A DNA stretch of 64,000 nucleotides. Source: Curvibacter sp. PAE-UM. Its GTDB lineage: Bacteria; Pseudomonadota; Gammaproteobacteria; Burkholderiales; Burkholderiaceae_C. Location: contig NZ_KQ483358.1 of assembly GCF_001432305.1 (NCBI RefSeq), positions 1,310,881 through 1,374,880 of the forward strand. The letters are read 5' to 3'. A program made the translations under genes and the position numbers. Positions 8,344-18,055 of the stretch are shown here, piece by piece; the first letter of the stretch is position 1; each line of letters starts with the position of its first letter. Below the pieces are notes generated by a model that made no database searches, was not told where the DNA came from, and saw nothing but the letters and a program-made list of their open reading frames with translations.

Positions 8344-9336
8344 TCAGCCCGGTTTGATTCCGGCCTTGATCACCACGTCTTTCCAGCGGGCCTGTTCCTT
8401 GGCGACGAAATCACCGTATTCCTTGGGCGTGCCGCCGCCTGGCGTGGCGCTTTCGGCTTCGTGCTTGGTCATGACGTCAGGTGCTTTCATGGCCTTGGCG
8501 CATTCCTGCTGCAGCCGTGTGATGATCGCCTGCGGGGTGCCGGCGCGGGCGTGGATGCCATACCACTGCTCGGTTTCGAAACCCGGATAGAACTCGCTGA
8601 CGGAGGGGACATCCGGCAGCACGGAGATGCGCTTGGGCGAGCCCACGCCGATGCAGCGGATCGCGCCGCTCTTGATGTGCGGCAGCAGCGCGGGCGTACC
8701 CGCCGAGAAGAAATCAACCCGGCCGGCCAGAAAGTCCGTCAGTGCCGGGCCGGTGCCGCGGTAAGGGATGTGGGTCATGAAGATCCCGGTTTTCAGCTTC
8801 AGTGCCTCGACAGCCAGGTGACCTGCACTGGCGTTGCCGGCCGACGCGTAGTTGAGCTGGCCCGGCTTGGATTTGGCGTAGGCCACAAAGGACTTCAGGT
8901 CGGTGACCGGCACGTCCTTGTGCACGCAGAACAGGCTGGGGATGCGGTTGAGCAGGGTGACCGGCACGAAGTCCTTGTTCACGTCGTAGCCGGCATCAGG
9001 GTAGATCAGCGGGTTGACCGCCATCAGGCCGATATGGCTCATGACGATGGTGTAGCCATCGGCCGGGGCGCGCATGAGTTCCTGCATGGCCGGCACACCG
9101 CCGCCGCCGCCCTTGTTGTCGATGACGAAGTTGGCGCCCATCTGCTTGGTGAGTTCCGCAGCGATGCTGCGCGCCACGATGCTGGAGGTGCCGCCGGGTG
9201 CGAAGGGCACGATCCAGCGGATGGGCTTGCTGGGCCAGGCGCTCTGGGCATGTGTTGTCACGCCGGTGGCGGCCAGTCCGGTCGCACCCATCAGCTTCAG
9301 GTAGTCGCGTCGGCTCAGGCCTGTATCTCGGTTCAT
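8344..9336 (-). CDS. Bug/TctC-family receptor with a twin-arginine-like signal
   Basis: This 330-residue periplasmic receptor begins with a long leader containing SRRDYLKLMGATGLAATG. That is a twin-arginine (Tat) type signal, unlike the Sec-type leaders of most Bug proteins in this window. The mature part starts SAWPSKPIRWIVPFAPGG and carries the family motif NYASAGNASAGH. It has no adjacent TctA/B genes. It is convergent with ohr and shares the terminator at 8287-8326. The ligand is unknown. Confidence 0.88.
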   Translation of the reverse strand: MNRDTGLSRRDYLKLMGATGLAATGVTTHAQSAWPSKPIRWIVPFAPGGTSSIVARSIAAELTKQMGANFVIDNKGGGGGVPAMQELMRAPADGYTIVMSHIGLMAVNPLIYPDAGYDVNKDFVPVTLLNRIPSLFCVHKDVPVTDLKSFVAYAKSKPGQLNYASAGNASAGHLAVEALKLKTGIFMTHIPYRGTGPALTDFLAGRVDFFSAGTPALLPHIKSGAIRCIGVGSPKRISVLPDVPSVSEFYPGFETEQWYGIHARAGTPQAIITRLQQECAKAMKAPDVMTKHEAESATPGGGTPKEYGDFVAKEQARWKDVVIKAGIKPG

Positions 9337-9554
9337 GGGTCTCTCTCTTTGATTCGGAAACCTGTTTTATGTCGCAAATCCGCTTGCAGCGCAATCTGTA
9401 TTAGTACCAATACGCCCGGCGCATGAGGCTTGCAACGAGCCCCCGGAGCCATTCCCCGCGGCACCTGCTGTTTTGACTGATGCCGGTATCACGGACAATG
9501 AGAGCTGTGCCCGGCATGCCTGCCGGGCCGGAATGAAGCTGAAAGGGGATGATC

Positions 9555-10031
9555 ATGGCCAAAATTTCGTGGTGTGCGGGCGCGATCTCGCTGCTGTTGC
9601 TGACCGGTTGTACGGTGGACTGGCAGAACCGGCACGCCGCACAGGAGGTTGCCCAGCTGTCCGCTGCGCCCGGCTCGGTCTACCTGGGCTGGCGCGTGTT
9701 CCAGGACAAATGCGCCGCCTGCCATGGGGCGGCTGCCACCGGCACGGCCAACGCCCCCGATCTCTTGCCCCGCGTACGCGCCATGGGCGAGCGCCAGTTC
9801 GTGAGCCTGGTGCTGCAGCGTTATGACCTGAACCAGCCGGCCACGCAGGTCCGCAGCGGGACGGCAGCGGGCGAGGCACAGGTCGAAGTCGTCATGCAGC
9901 GCAAGGACGCACCCCTCAGCATGCCGGCCTGGCAGAGCGAGCCGCGTGTGAACGCGCACATCCTGGACCTGCACGCCTACCTGTCGGCACGCGCCCAGGG
10001 GCGTCAGGGGGCGGAGCGCCCCACGCCCTGA
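9555..10031 (+). CDS. Lipoprotein c-type cytochrome (single heme)
   Basis: This 158-residue protein has a lipoprotein signal ending in the lipobox LLTGC, followed by one heme c site CAACH in DKCAACHGAAATGTAN. LSMPAWQ near the C-terminus is a likely source of the axial methionine. It should be anchored on the periplasmic face of a membrane and carry electrons. An in-frame ATG at 9549 is also possible; 9555 gives better spacing from AAAGGGG. No obvious redox partner is adjacent, and the gene stands alone between two oppositely oriented genes. Confidence 0.75.
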   Translation: MAKISWCAGAISLLLLTGCTVDWQNRHAAQEVAQLSAAPGSVYLGWRVFQDKCAACHGAAATGTANAPDLLPRVRAMGERQFVSLVLQRYDLNQPATQVRSGTAAGEAQVEVVMQRKDAPLSMPAWQSEPRVNAHILDLHAYLSARAQGRQGAERPTP

Positions 10032-10032
10032 G

Positions 10033-10842
10033 TCAGGCCTGTGCCGCCAGGTGCGCGCCCAGCAGCGCGGCGCAATCCTGCGGGTGTGTGCTGATCAGGA
10101 AGTGGCTGGCGCCGGCTACCACGGCGGGCTGGACCTGGGGCAACTGCGCCGCCAGCACCTCCGTGGCCGCCACCATGGCCGGGTTGGCGTATTCGCCACG
10201 CACCAGCAGCACGGGCAGGTCCAGTCGGGCCAGGTCAGCGCCATGCACGTCGTAGCCGAAGGCCGTGTGCCAGTCCAGCACATTGGCGGGGGCCGTCTGG
10301 CGGCAGTAGTCCTGCACCGGTGCGGGCATGGCGGCGAAGGAGCCGGCGCCACCCCAGAAGTCGATGATGCGCGCGGGCGCATCATGCTCGCCCCCGGCCA
10401 CGGCCTGCTCGAAGGCCTCACTCATGCGACGTGTGGCCTGGTGCAGGTCGACGTGCCCATGGTGGTGCAGCAGGGCCAGGGGATTGGCTTCGAACAGGGC
10501 CAGGCTGGCCAACTGGACCCTGCCGCTCAGCGCCGTCGCCAGCGCCACCATGCCGCCGAAAGAGTGGCCGACCAGGTGAATGGGCCCCGGCACGCGCTGT
10601 GCCACCGCCTCCAGCACGCGCAGTTCGTGCGCCATGTCCGCATCACCCGCGCGGCGCGTCTCCGCCGTCTGGCCATAACCGCACAGGCTGGTGGCCACGA
10701 AGCGCCACTGCGGCGGCAGCAGCCGCTGGATGGGTTTCCACGCGGCCGGCGTGCTGTAGGAGCCGGGCACGAAGAGCACGGTGGGGCCGTGGCCAGATTC
10801 GCTGTAGTCGATGCCCGGGGCCGGTGTGCTGCTTGAGGTCAT
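10033..10842 (-). CDS. Alpha/beta hydrolase
   Basis: This 269-residue alpha/beta-hydrolase-fold protein has the oxyanion region VLFVPGSYSTPAAW, the nucleophile elbow GHSFGG and a late catalytic histidine in GASHFLIS. Most members are esterases, lactonases or C-C hydrolases; the specificity cannot be read from sequence. The ATG at 10842 is preferred, though the frame stays open to 10899 with other starts. The stop codon lies 2 bases from the stop of the convergent cytochrome gene. Confidence 0.75.
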   Translation of the reverse strand: MTSSSTPAPGIDYSESGHGPTVLFVPGSYSTPAAWKPIQRLLPPQWRFVATSLCGYGQTAETRRAGDADMAHELRVLEAVAQRVPGPIHLVGHSFGGMVALATALSGRVQLASLALFEANPLALLHHHGHVDLHQATRRMSEAFEQAVAGGEHDAPARIIDFWGGAGSFAAMPAPVQDYCRQTAPANVLDWHTAFGYDVHGADLARLDLPVLLVRGEYANPAMVAATEVLAAQLPQVQPAVVAGASHFLISTHPQDCAALLGAHLAAQA

Positions 10843-11367
10843 GGCGGCGCTTCCAGAAGGTGACGCAGCCATTGTGCGGGGGCGGGGCCTGGGTGCCAAG
10901 TCCTGTGTGGGCTTGTGGGTTCAAGGGGGTTGCTTGCGGCCCTCAGCAGCCAATCGAGCCCGCGCCATGAACGGCCGGAATGCAGCGAATGCGGAAGTTC
11001 ACGAACGGCCGCTTTGCGGCTCCATCTCTTCAAGGTACAGCTCGCGCCGAGCGAGCTTCTTCATCAACGCGTACTTGGTGCTGGCAAAGCTGCATTGGCC
11101 GTGTTGGACCTCGATGCCGCCGCTCTTCTTCAATTATTGTCTATGGTTGCGTGCGGTGTTGCCATCCCGACCCCCGTCACCATCCGTGCCGCACCGCAGT
11201 GGTGAACGCACGGCAGCGTTAAGACGAACTGCGGGAGGTTAAGTGGGCATCCAACTCCGGGGGCGGTGCCAAGTCTTGTGCATAGTGCGATCTGCAGATC
11301 CAAGTCAAGCCGAAAATCGCTGTCAGACTTGGGCAGGGCATACCAATAAGACAGGGAGAACGTCAGC
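10843..11367. other. 525-base gene-poor stretch on the left edge of the accessory insertion
   Basis: No convincing intact gene is present. The stretch contains a short transposase-like remnant on the minus strand and two copies, 16 of 16 bases with one mismatch, of GGTGCCAAGTC(C/T)TGTG at 10892-10907 and 11265-11280. The last part before 11368 is poorer in GC than its neighbours and should hold the promoter of the large gene that follows. Confidence 0.6.
10999..11133 (-). pseudogene. Possible remnant of an IS5-family transposase N-terminus
   Basis: A 44-residue minus-strand open stretch reads ...CSFASTKYALMKKLARRELYLEEME before diverging and stopping. From memory, IS5-type transposases often start with a similar S-F-x-x-x-x-Y-x-x-K-K-x-T-R-R-E-x-F-L-x-E-M pattern followed by a V-P-W segment, which is missing here. 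No start codon context, terminal repeats or remaining transposase is visible. This is a pattern match only. Confidence 0.35.
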
Positions 11368-14300
11368 ATGATCAAGACAGAGATGAGGTCGACACTTGGC
11401 GAAGGCGCCGTGCGGCCTTCGGACGAGGTGAATCGGCTGACGCGCCAGCGGATCCAGCGCTATCTAGACTCGCGCGACGACCCAAGCCTCTACCAGAGCA
11501 CGCGCAACATGTCGCAGATCGTCGCGGACGACTATGGCAACCGTTTCCTGGTCGAACTTATCCAGAATGCCCACGACGCGCACGATGCCTCGCGTACGGA
11601 TGGTGAGATTTCGATCGTGCTGGATGCCAGCGACGGGCTTGGCTGCCTGTATGTCGCCAACCGCGGGGCCGGCTTCATTGGCGAGAACCTCAAGGCGATC
11701 ACCAGCGTCGCGCTCAGCAGCAAGCCGGTGAACGCCGGCGCCGGCAACAAAGGCCTGGGTTTCAGGAGCGTCCTGCAGATTTGCCACTGGCCAGAGATTT
11801 ACTCGGTACAGGGCACAGGGAACGGCACGTTCGACGGCTACTGCTTTCGGTTCGCTCAGCTCGACGACCTGCGCGCCGCGCTGCCGGACGAGTCCCCCGA
11901 GTTCGTCGAGGAGATGGCGCACAACCTGCCGTTCTGGCACTTGCCGATCCCCGTAGAGCCCAGCGCGCGGGTTCAGGCGTTCGCCGAGCAGGGCTTCGCG
12001 ACGGTCATCCGGCTGCCCCTCAAGTCGGCCGATGCCCTGGAGGCCGTGCGGACGCAGTTCCAGGCGTTGCGCGACCTTCGCGTGCCGCTGCAGCTGTTCC
12101 TGGACCGGGTCGGGTCCATAACCCTGGACGACGGGGTGGCTGAGTGGGTCATCTTGGACCGCGCCGTGCAGGACACCTGGTCGCTGCAGCCGCAAGGGCC
12201 CCAGGTCGACGCCCCGATCACGGTCACTAGGCTGCGCCTGGGGACCGAGGAATTCGTGGTCGGCCACTGGGACGTGGACGAGTCGCCGTTCAGGGCCGCG
12301 CTGAAAGCCAGCCTCGACAAGAGCGAGGTGCCGGAGAGCTGGGGGGCGTGGCACGGCGCTGCGCGGATCAGCGTGGCGGTGCCGCTGAGTGCACCGCTGG
12401 AAGCCGGGCGGCTGTACTGCTTTCTGCCCCTCGGGTCGGACGGCAAGGCGCCGGTCGGCGCCTACATCAACGCCAACTTCTATACCAAGATGGATCGGCG
12501 CACAGTCGACGCGTCGATCCGGCTCAACGACTTCTTCATGCGCCGCTCGGTCTGGCTGAGCTGCCAGTTGATCCACTTCCTCGTCGGCAGCGGCTGGCCG
12601 CAGGCGCCTGCGGCGGTGGTGAGCCTGCTGTGCTGGGGTGACGGCTATCTAGACACGCTGAAGCAGGCGATGCTCGAAGGGGGCAAGTCGGTCCTGGAGG
12701 GCAGCTTCCTGCCGGTGCGAGGACCGGCCGAAACGGTCGGCTGGGCATCGCCGCAGCACACCTACAGTTGGACCGCGTCCGCTGAGGCATGCCTGTCGCC
12801 CAAGGCCATTGCCGACGTGGCGGGCGGGCAAGTCCTGGTCGACTCCCTGGCGGCGCATCAGCGCCTGTCGCTGGATGTGCTGTATCAGCGGCTGCGCTTT
12901 CGTGATTTCGCGCCGCCGCCCGCAGTGATCGCCGGCTGGGTGGAAAAGGTCGCTGAGCAGCTTCACGCAGTCAGCGCGCCGCCGGAACGGTGGGCGGCGT
13001 TCTACGACGAGGTCGCCGCGGCCCTGGCGCGCCATCCGGACACGCTGTTTGGGAAGAAGTTCCTGCTCAGCGTCGGGGGCGAGCTCATCGTCAGCGAGTT
13101 GCCCCTGCCCAGCGGCACCAGCGGCCGCGCCCGGCGTGCGGCGGATGTGTACTTCGCACCGGTGCTGGCGGTGGATGCCGAGGTCGATGACGACGACAGC
13201 AGGAGGGCGCTGCCGCTGGAGCAGATGCCGGCCGACCTGGCCAAGGGCTTCGCCTTGCTCAGCCGCGACGTGCCCTGGCTCAAAGATGACGGCGGCCACC
13301 GGCCGGGGCGCTCGTTCTTGCTCGCCGGCAAGTTGGCGCGGGAATACGACACACGCGACGTGCTGCGAACGCTTGCCGGGGTGACGCGGTCGGCTCAGAA
13401 CCTGGCGGTGCGCGTGCAGGCCCTGGAGTGGGCGTTTCGGCTGTGGAGCAGCGGTCGATCGCTGTCGCCCAACGAGACCCGCCTGGCCGCGTTTCACGTG
13501 CCCACCACCGTCGGGTGGATGGGTGCCGACGCCGCGATGTTCGGTGCGGGTTGGGACACGCCGAACGCTAAGAAGCTGCACGCGCTGCTGCGGACGGGGT
13601 CGACAACCTCTGACGACCTGCGGCGTTCGCTGTCGCACTTGTTGCCTGACTTCGCCGAATGGCCGGTGGCCAATGGCATCCAGGCCGACTGGATTGAATT
13701 CCTGACCGCGGCCGGTGTGGTGGACTGCTTGCGGCCCCTCATTGACGACGCCCCAGCGGTCGCCAGCGGCTTCAGGGCGGGCATGCCCGCGGCTGTCGCG
13801 CAGCTGGTGCCTAAGTTCTCCGAGGGCATGCGCGCGCACTGGCGGGCGTTGCTGACGCAGGACTGCGAGCGCATGTACGTCAGCTATGCCTACCGCGCTG
13901 ATCTGAAGGCTTGGCGGCTGCCAGGTCAGTTCGATCACGAGCAGTTTCCGGTCGACTTCCGCCGGGACTACGCCGTGCAGGTGGCTTTGGCGATGCGGGC
14001 ATTGACGGAAGAGCAACTGACGTTCCGCGCTGCGCGCAGCGATGCGCCCGGCAGCACGGATCGGCATGGCCTGTCGACGCCGCTGCTGGCCTTTCTGACC
14101 GGAGCGCCGTGGCTGCCCGTCTCAAGACAGCAATCAGTCATGCGGTTCGTGAAGCCTTCCGAGGCGTGGTACTTCCGGCATGAAGAAGAGCGCCCCCCGC
14201 GATTCGCGGACTTCCTGATACTGCCAGTGGTCGAGGCGCTGGACCCCACGTCGATCGAGCGGCTGCGGGCGCGTGGCGACCTGGGGCTTTTCAACGATAA

Positions 14301-16782
14301 GCGCCATGCCGGTCGTGCCCTTGCGTATCTCTGCGAGGCGGCCACATCCGGGCTTTCGGAGATTCGCGACACCCGCAGGTTCTATGACCTGTTTTCGCGC
14401 CTTTGGCAGGTCGCGCGGGCGGAAAACACCCTGGTCACGGGATCGGTGGTGCCGGTGATCTCGGGCGGCGTGATCGCCACATTGTCCAGCAAGGATGAGG
14501 GTGACGACGAGGGCTTGGGCACTGCTTACTTCGACGACGAGCCAGACGGGCTGAAGAAGCAGCTGCTGAAGGAGGTAGGCAAGCAGGTCTTCGACTTTGT
14601 GCGCGGCGACGCGGATGCAGCCTGGGACTGGGTCAACGCCACCGCGCCCGGCCGGTTCAGTCGAATCTCTGACGAGCCGGCCGATGTCTATGTCGACGGC
14701 ATCCAGTTCGATGACCAGACGCCCAAGCAGTTGTTGACCGAGGCCATTGGTCCGTGGATCGTCGATTTCCTGGTGTGCGTCGCGGAACACAAGGGTGGCG
14801 CGTTTTTTCTGACCACGCAGAACACACTGAACGCGGTGCGCCGCGCCGCGAGCACGTTGTCGGTCGTCATCGGCAGGGAGATCCGGATCGCGCACAGTGA
14901 GCATCGGATGCCGCTGCCCGCGTCGTTGCAAGGCGCGCTGGTGCTGATGCGGCGCGAGGGGGCGGTACTGATCGTCGAGGCCACAGAGTCGCTCACGCTG
15001 GACCTGCTGGCCAAGGGCGCAGGCCAGCTCGCGCTGGCCCTTGGGTCCCGCCCACTGGCCAGCGGCCTGGACGCCGCGCTGCTGCGCCTGGCCGCGACGC
15101 TGCGCGCGGGCGATCTACAGACGCCCGACGATGACATCGTGGCTTCGGCGCTGGGCGTGGAGCCAGCGGCCATCGGGCACACCCGGCGGCTGGTCAGTGG
15201 CGACCTGATGGGCATGCTCAAGTTCGCAATCCCCTTGTCGGCTTGTTGCGCCTCGGTTGAGACGACAGCGAGCCTGCGGGAGCTGAACTCGGAGGACGAG
15301 CCTGCGGATGCTGAACTTCGAGCGGCGCTAGAGGCGCTGGCCACGCGCCTGAATCTCTCCCTGATTCAGCTGGAGGACCAACTGCTCACGGTGCTGGACC
15401 TGCCGGACTTGAAAGAAAAGTTTCGCCTGCCAATCCAGCAGCTGAACACTGCGATCGCTGATCTGGGGGAGCCGTACCTGCCGGTGAGCAACGAGTTCAA
15501 GCACAGGGCCGCGTGGACACGTTACGTGAACCGGCAACAGCCGGCGATCCTGGCGCGCTTGCGCGCCCGTGCCGTGAGTGTGTTCGACCAGCAGCAGCCG
15601 CTGAGCCAATACGTCCAGGCGCGCGACGAGGTGCTGGCGGTCCCGCCGGACGTGGCTTGGTTCACCACGTACGACGAACTGCCCGAGAGCGTGATGGACG
15701 CGCAGATCGCGGGTTGGCTTGACGCCTGCATGGCAGACGCGACCAGCGATCTGCCACTGTCGTCGACCTTGGCCGAAACCCGGACGATGAACGGCGAGCG
15801 GCTGCGCCTGTTCTGGGACGCATTCTCGCCGCTGATGTCGTCGTGGAGCACGGCGCCAGGCACAGCGACCACGCAGGAAGTGCGTCAATGCTGGATGCGG
15901 ACGGACGGGGCGCGCGAAGCGCTGCTTGCGCGAGCGCGCAAGGGTGGGTGGCTGGACTTCCGTGCCCTGGACGACGACAGCATCTCGGCTTGGCTAGGCT
16001 TGGAAGGGGTCTGGCCGGCCGGGCGGCCCGTGAACCGGGATCCTGCCGCCTGGGGGCTGACCACCACCCACATGACCAGCAACGAGGAGCGAGCCAGGGC
16101 AGAGCGCGCGGCGCAGTTGGTTCGTCGCACCCAGGTCGATTTCGCGGGCACAACCATGTCGGCGTTGTCCAATGGGTACGCCGCGATAGCCGCGGCGGTG
16201 GCAGGACAGTCCGCTGCCGCGCCAGGACTGGCCAACGCGGCGGCGCATGAGGCGGCGCTGCAGATCGTGGATCCGTCCCGGTCGGGCGGAGGGTCCGGCA
16301 GCGGAGGCGGCGGGTTCAACCGCTCCAGCGAGGCGAGCATGTCCGACGAGCAGAAGATGGCCGTGGGGCTCATCGGCGAGCTCTGGGCGCGGGAGTGGCT
16401 GCGCCGGCGGCACAAGCTGACCGTCGCGGATGAGAACGTCTGGTTCTCTGGCTACCGTGACACCGTGCTGAACACCGTCGGCGGTTCGGACATCCTGGGC
16501 TATGACTTCAAGGTCGAGACCCCAAGCGTCACGTATTACTACGAGGTCAAGGCCAGCCTCGGGGACCCTCGGCGCTTCGAGATGGGCCCGACCGAAATCT
16601 TCGCGGCCCAGCGCTACCGCGCCGATGGGGACAACCGCTACCGGATCCTGTACATCGCGCATGCCGGCGATCCGGCCCGCATGACCGCGACGCTGCTGCA
16701 CAACCCGTATTCCAACAAAGGTTCGGCGAGGTTCCAAACCGTGGGCAGGGGAAGTGTCACTTACGAGTTCAACGTGTCCTGA
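11368..16782 (+). CDS. Giant sacsin/Hsp90-like ATPase with C-terminal DUF3883 nuclease-like domain (defence candidate)
   Basis: This 1804-residue protein begins with a GHKL/Hsp90-type ATP-binding domain. The N-box appears as LVELIQNAHDAHDA at about residues 60-73, the glycine-rich lid as VANRGAGF, and GNKGLGFRSV follows at about 128-137. This is the arrangement of sacsin-type N-terminal domains. The middle 1400 residues show no motif I recognise. The last 150 residues match the DUF3883 pattern, with a restriction-endonuclease-like core: GSDILGYDFKV followed by YYYEVKAS gives the D...E-x-K series. A flexible serine/glycine linker (SGGGSGSGGGG) precedes it. GGGAGAA lies upstream of the ATG. Proteins with this architecture are often found in defence islands. 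No methylase or other partner is present, so a single-gene system is possible. Confidence 0.8.
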   Translation: MIKTEMRSTLGEGAVRPSDEVNRLTRQRIQRYLDSRDDPSLYQSTRNMSQIVADDYGNRFLVELIQNAHDAHDASRTDGEISIVLDASDGLGCLYVANRGAGFIGENLKAITSVALSSKPVNAGAGNKGLGFRSVLQICHWPEIYSVQGTGNGTFDGYCFRFAQLDDLRAALPDESPEFVEEMAHNLPFWHLPIPVEPSARVQAFAEQGFATVIRLPLKSADALEAVRTQFQALRDLRVPLQLFLDRVGSITLDDGVAEWVILDRAVQDTWSLQPQGPQVDAPITVTRLRLGTEEFVVGHWDVDESPFRAALKASLDKSEVPESWGAWHGAARISVAVPLSAPLEAGRLYCFLPLGSDGKAPVGAYINANFYTKMDRRTVDASIRLNDFFMRRSVWLSCQLIHFLVGSGWPQAPAAVVSLLCWGDGYLDTLKQAMLEGGKSVLEGSFLPVRGPAETVGWASPQHTYSWTASAEACLSPKAIADVAGGQVLVDSLAAHQRLSLDVLYQRLRFRDFAPPPAVIAGWVEKVAEQLHAVSAPPERWAAFYDEVAAALARHPDTLFGKKFLLSVGGELIVSELPLPSGTSGRARRAADVYFAPVLAVDAEVDDDDSRRALPLEQMPADLAKGFALLSRDVPWLKDDGGHRPGRSFLLAGKLAREYDTRDVLRTLAGVTRSAQNLAVRVQALEWAFRLWSSGRSLSPNETRLAAFHVPTTVGWMGADAAMFGAGWDTPNAKKLHALLRTGSTTSDDLRRSLSHLLPDFAEWPVANGIQADWIEFLTAAGVVDCLRPLIDDAPAVASGFRAGMPAAVAQLVPKFSEGMRAHWRALLTQDCERMYVSYAYRADLKAWRLPGQFDHEQFPVDFRRDYAVQVALAMRALTEEQLTFRAARSDAPGSTDRHGLSTPLLAFLTGAPWLPVSRQQSVMRFVKPSEAWYFRHEEERPPRFADFLILPVVEALDPTSIERLRARGDLGLFNDKRHAGRALAYLCEAATSGLSEIRDTRRFYDLFSRLWQVARAENTLVTGSVVPVISGGVIATLSSKDEGDDEGLGTAYFDDEPDGLKKQLLKEVGKQVFDFVRGDADAAWDWVNATAPGRFSRISDEPADVYVDGIQFDDQTPKQLLTEAIGPWIVDFLVCVAEHKGGAFFLTTQNTLNAVRRAASTLSVVIGREIRIAHSEHRMPLPASLQGALVLMRREGAVLIVEATESLTLDLLAKGAGQLALALGSRPLASGLDAALLRLAATLRAGDLQTPDDDIVASALGVEPAAIGHTRRLVSGDLMGMLKFAIPLSACCASVETTASLRELNSEDEPADAELRAALEALATRLNLSLIQLEDQLLTVLDLPDLKEKFRLPIQQLNTAIADLGEPYLPVSNEFKHRAAWTRYVNRQQPAILARLRARAVSVFDQQQPLSQYVQARDEVLAVPPDVAWFTTYDELPESVMDAQIAGWLDACMADATSDLPLSSTLAETRTMNGERLRLFWDAFSPLMSSWSTAPGTATTQEVRQCWMRTDGAREALLARARKGGWLDFRALDDDSISAWLGLEGVWPAGRPVNRDPAAWGLTTTHMTSNEERARAERAAQLVRRTQVDFAGTTMSALSNGYAAIAAAVAGQSAAAPGLANAAAHEAALQIVDPSRSGGGSGSGGGGFNRSSEASMSDEQKMAVGLIGELWAREWLRRRHKLTVADENVWFSGYRDTVLNTVGGSDILGYDFKVETPSVTYYYEVKASLGDPRRFEMGPTEIFAAQRYRADGDNRYRILYIAHAGDPARMTATLLHNPYSNKGSARFQTVGRGSVTYEFNVS

Positions 16783-17039
16783 GATCGTCGGCATGAGCTG
16801 CGAAGCCTCCGCCTAATCCGTCGGTGCACGCCGACTCGCGGGCTGTGCTCGCCTCCACGAGCGGGTGAACTCCAACGTTGACGACCGGTTTCTGTCGTCG
16901 AGTTCAGCAAAGCGAAGGACCGCAACCAGCCTGAAGCGGAAATCCGGCTAGAAACGCCTAACGGCAACTCCTGGCCGTAAGGAACCGTTCGTTGCGCTAT
17001 CCCCCCGAAGACGGCGCAGGGGTAGCGTACGAAGTGGCT

Positions 17040-18005
17040 TTATTCGAGCTGGATGCCCGCGCTCTTGACCACCATGCCCAGGCGCTCGATTTCCGAGGCG
17101 ATGAACCTGTCGAACTCGGCCGGCGTGGTGGGGGCCGGTGTCACGCCCTGGGCGCCGAGATTCTTGACCACTTCGGGGGAACGCAGGATGCGGCCGACTT
17201 CGGCGGAGATCTGCTCCACGACAGGGGTGGGCGTCTTGCCGGGCGCCACCAGGCCGTACCAGTGGTCGTAGACCACGCCGGGCACGAAGTCGGCGATCAC
17301 CGGCACCTCGGGCATGAGCGGCGCACGTTGTGCCGTGCTCACGGCCAGGGGAACGAGCTTGCCGTCCTTGATGAAGGGCAGGGTCAGGCCCAGCGGTGAC
17401 CAGTAGTAGGCCGAGCGGCCGGCCGTGGTGTCCACCAGCGCGTCGGTGGTGCCCTTGTAGGGCACGTGCACGATGTCCAGTTTGGCCATGGCCTTGAACA
17501 TCTCGCCGTTGAAGTGCGTGCCGCTGCCCACACCGGCCGAGGCGAAGTTGAGCTGGCCGGGTTTGGCGCGGACCATGGCCAGCAGCTCGGGCGCGGTCTT
17601 CACGCCCAGCGATGGGGCCACCACCAGCACATTGGGCACGCTGGTGCCGAAGCTCACGCCACGGAAATCCTTCAGCGTGTCGTAGGGCAGCTTCTTGTAC
17701 AGCGTGGGGTTGATGGCGTGCGAGGCCGAGGTGAAGAGCAGGGTGTGGCCGTCAGCGTCGGCCTGGGTGACCAGGCGGCTGCCGATGGTGCCACCCGCGC
17801 CCGGGCGGTTGTCGATGATCACGGGCTGGCCCCAGGCCGCCTGCAGGCCGCGGCCGATCTCGCGCGCGACGATGTCCACCTGGCTGCCGCCCACGAAGGG
17901 CACGACGATGCGGATGGGTTTGCCGGGGAACTTGTCCTGGGCCTGCGCGGGCAGGCCGGCGGCCAGCAGGGCGAGGGTCAACACTTGCACGATTCGTAGC
18001 AGCAT
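17040..18005 (-). CDS. Bug/TctC-family periplasmic solute receptor
   Basis: This 321-residue protein has a Sec signal peptide (LTLALLAAGLPAQAQ) followed by DKFPGKPIRIVVPFVGGSQVD, the Bug-family opening. The conserved NFASAGVGSGTHFNGE loop is present. It lies downstream of the GlcG-like gene in the same direction, 50 bases away, so the two probably share a transcript. No membrane partners are nearby. It marks the right border of the accessory segment carrying the large ATPase/nuclease gene. Confidence 0.9.
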   Translation of the reverse strand: MLLRIVQVLTLALLAAGLPAQAQDKFPGKPIRIVVPFVGGSQVDIVAREIGRGLQAAWGQPVIIDNRPGAGGTIGSRLVTQADADGHTLLFTSASHAINPTLYKKLPYDTLKDFRGVSFGTSVPNVLVVAPSLGVKTAPELLAMVRAKPGQLNFASAGVGSGTHFNGEMFKAMAKLDIVHVPYKGTTDALVDTTAGRSAYYWSPLGLTLPFIKDGKLVPLAVSTAQRAPLMPEVPVIADFVPGVVYDHWYGLVAPGKTPTPVVEQISAEVGRILRSPEVVKNLGAQGVTPAPTTPAEFDRFIASEIERLGMVVKSAGIQLE

Positions 18006-18055
18006 CTGAGTCTCCTTGGTATGGTTTTTATCGAGGGGGGAAATGGGTTCAGGGT

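Noticed and set aside
16990-17030. A possible hairpin (CGCTATCCCC with GGGGTAGCG) as terminator of the Bug gene at 17040
   Set aside because: The arms need a bulge, the loop is long and there is no T-run on either strand.
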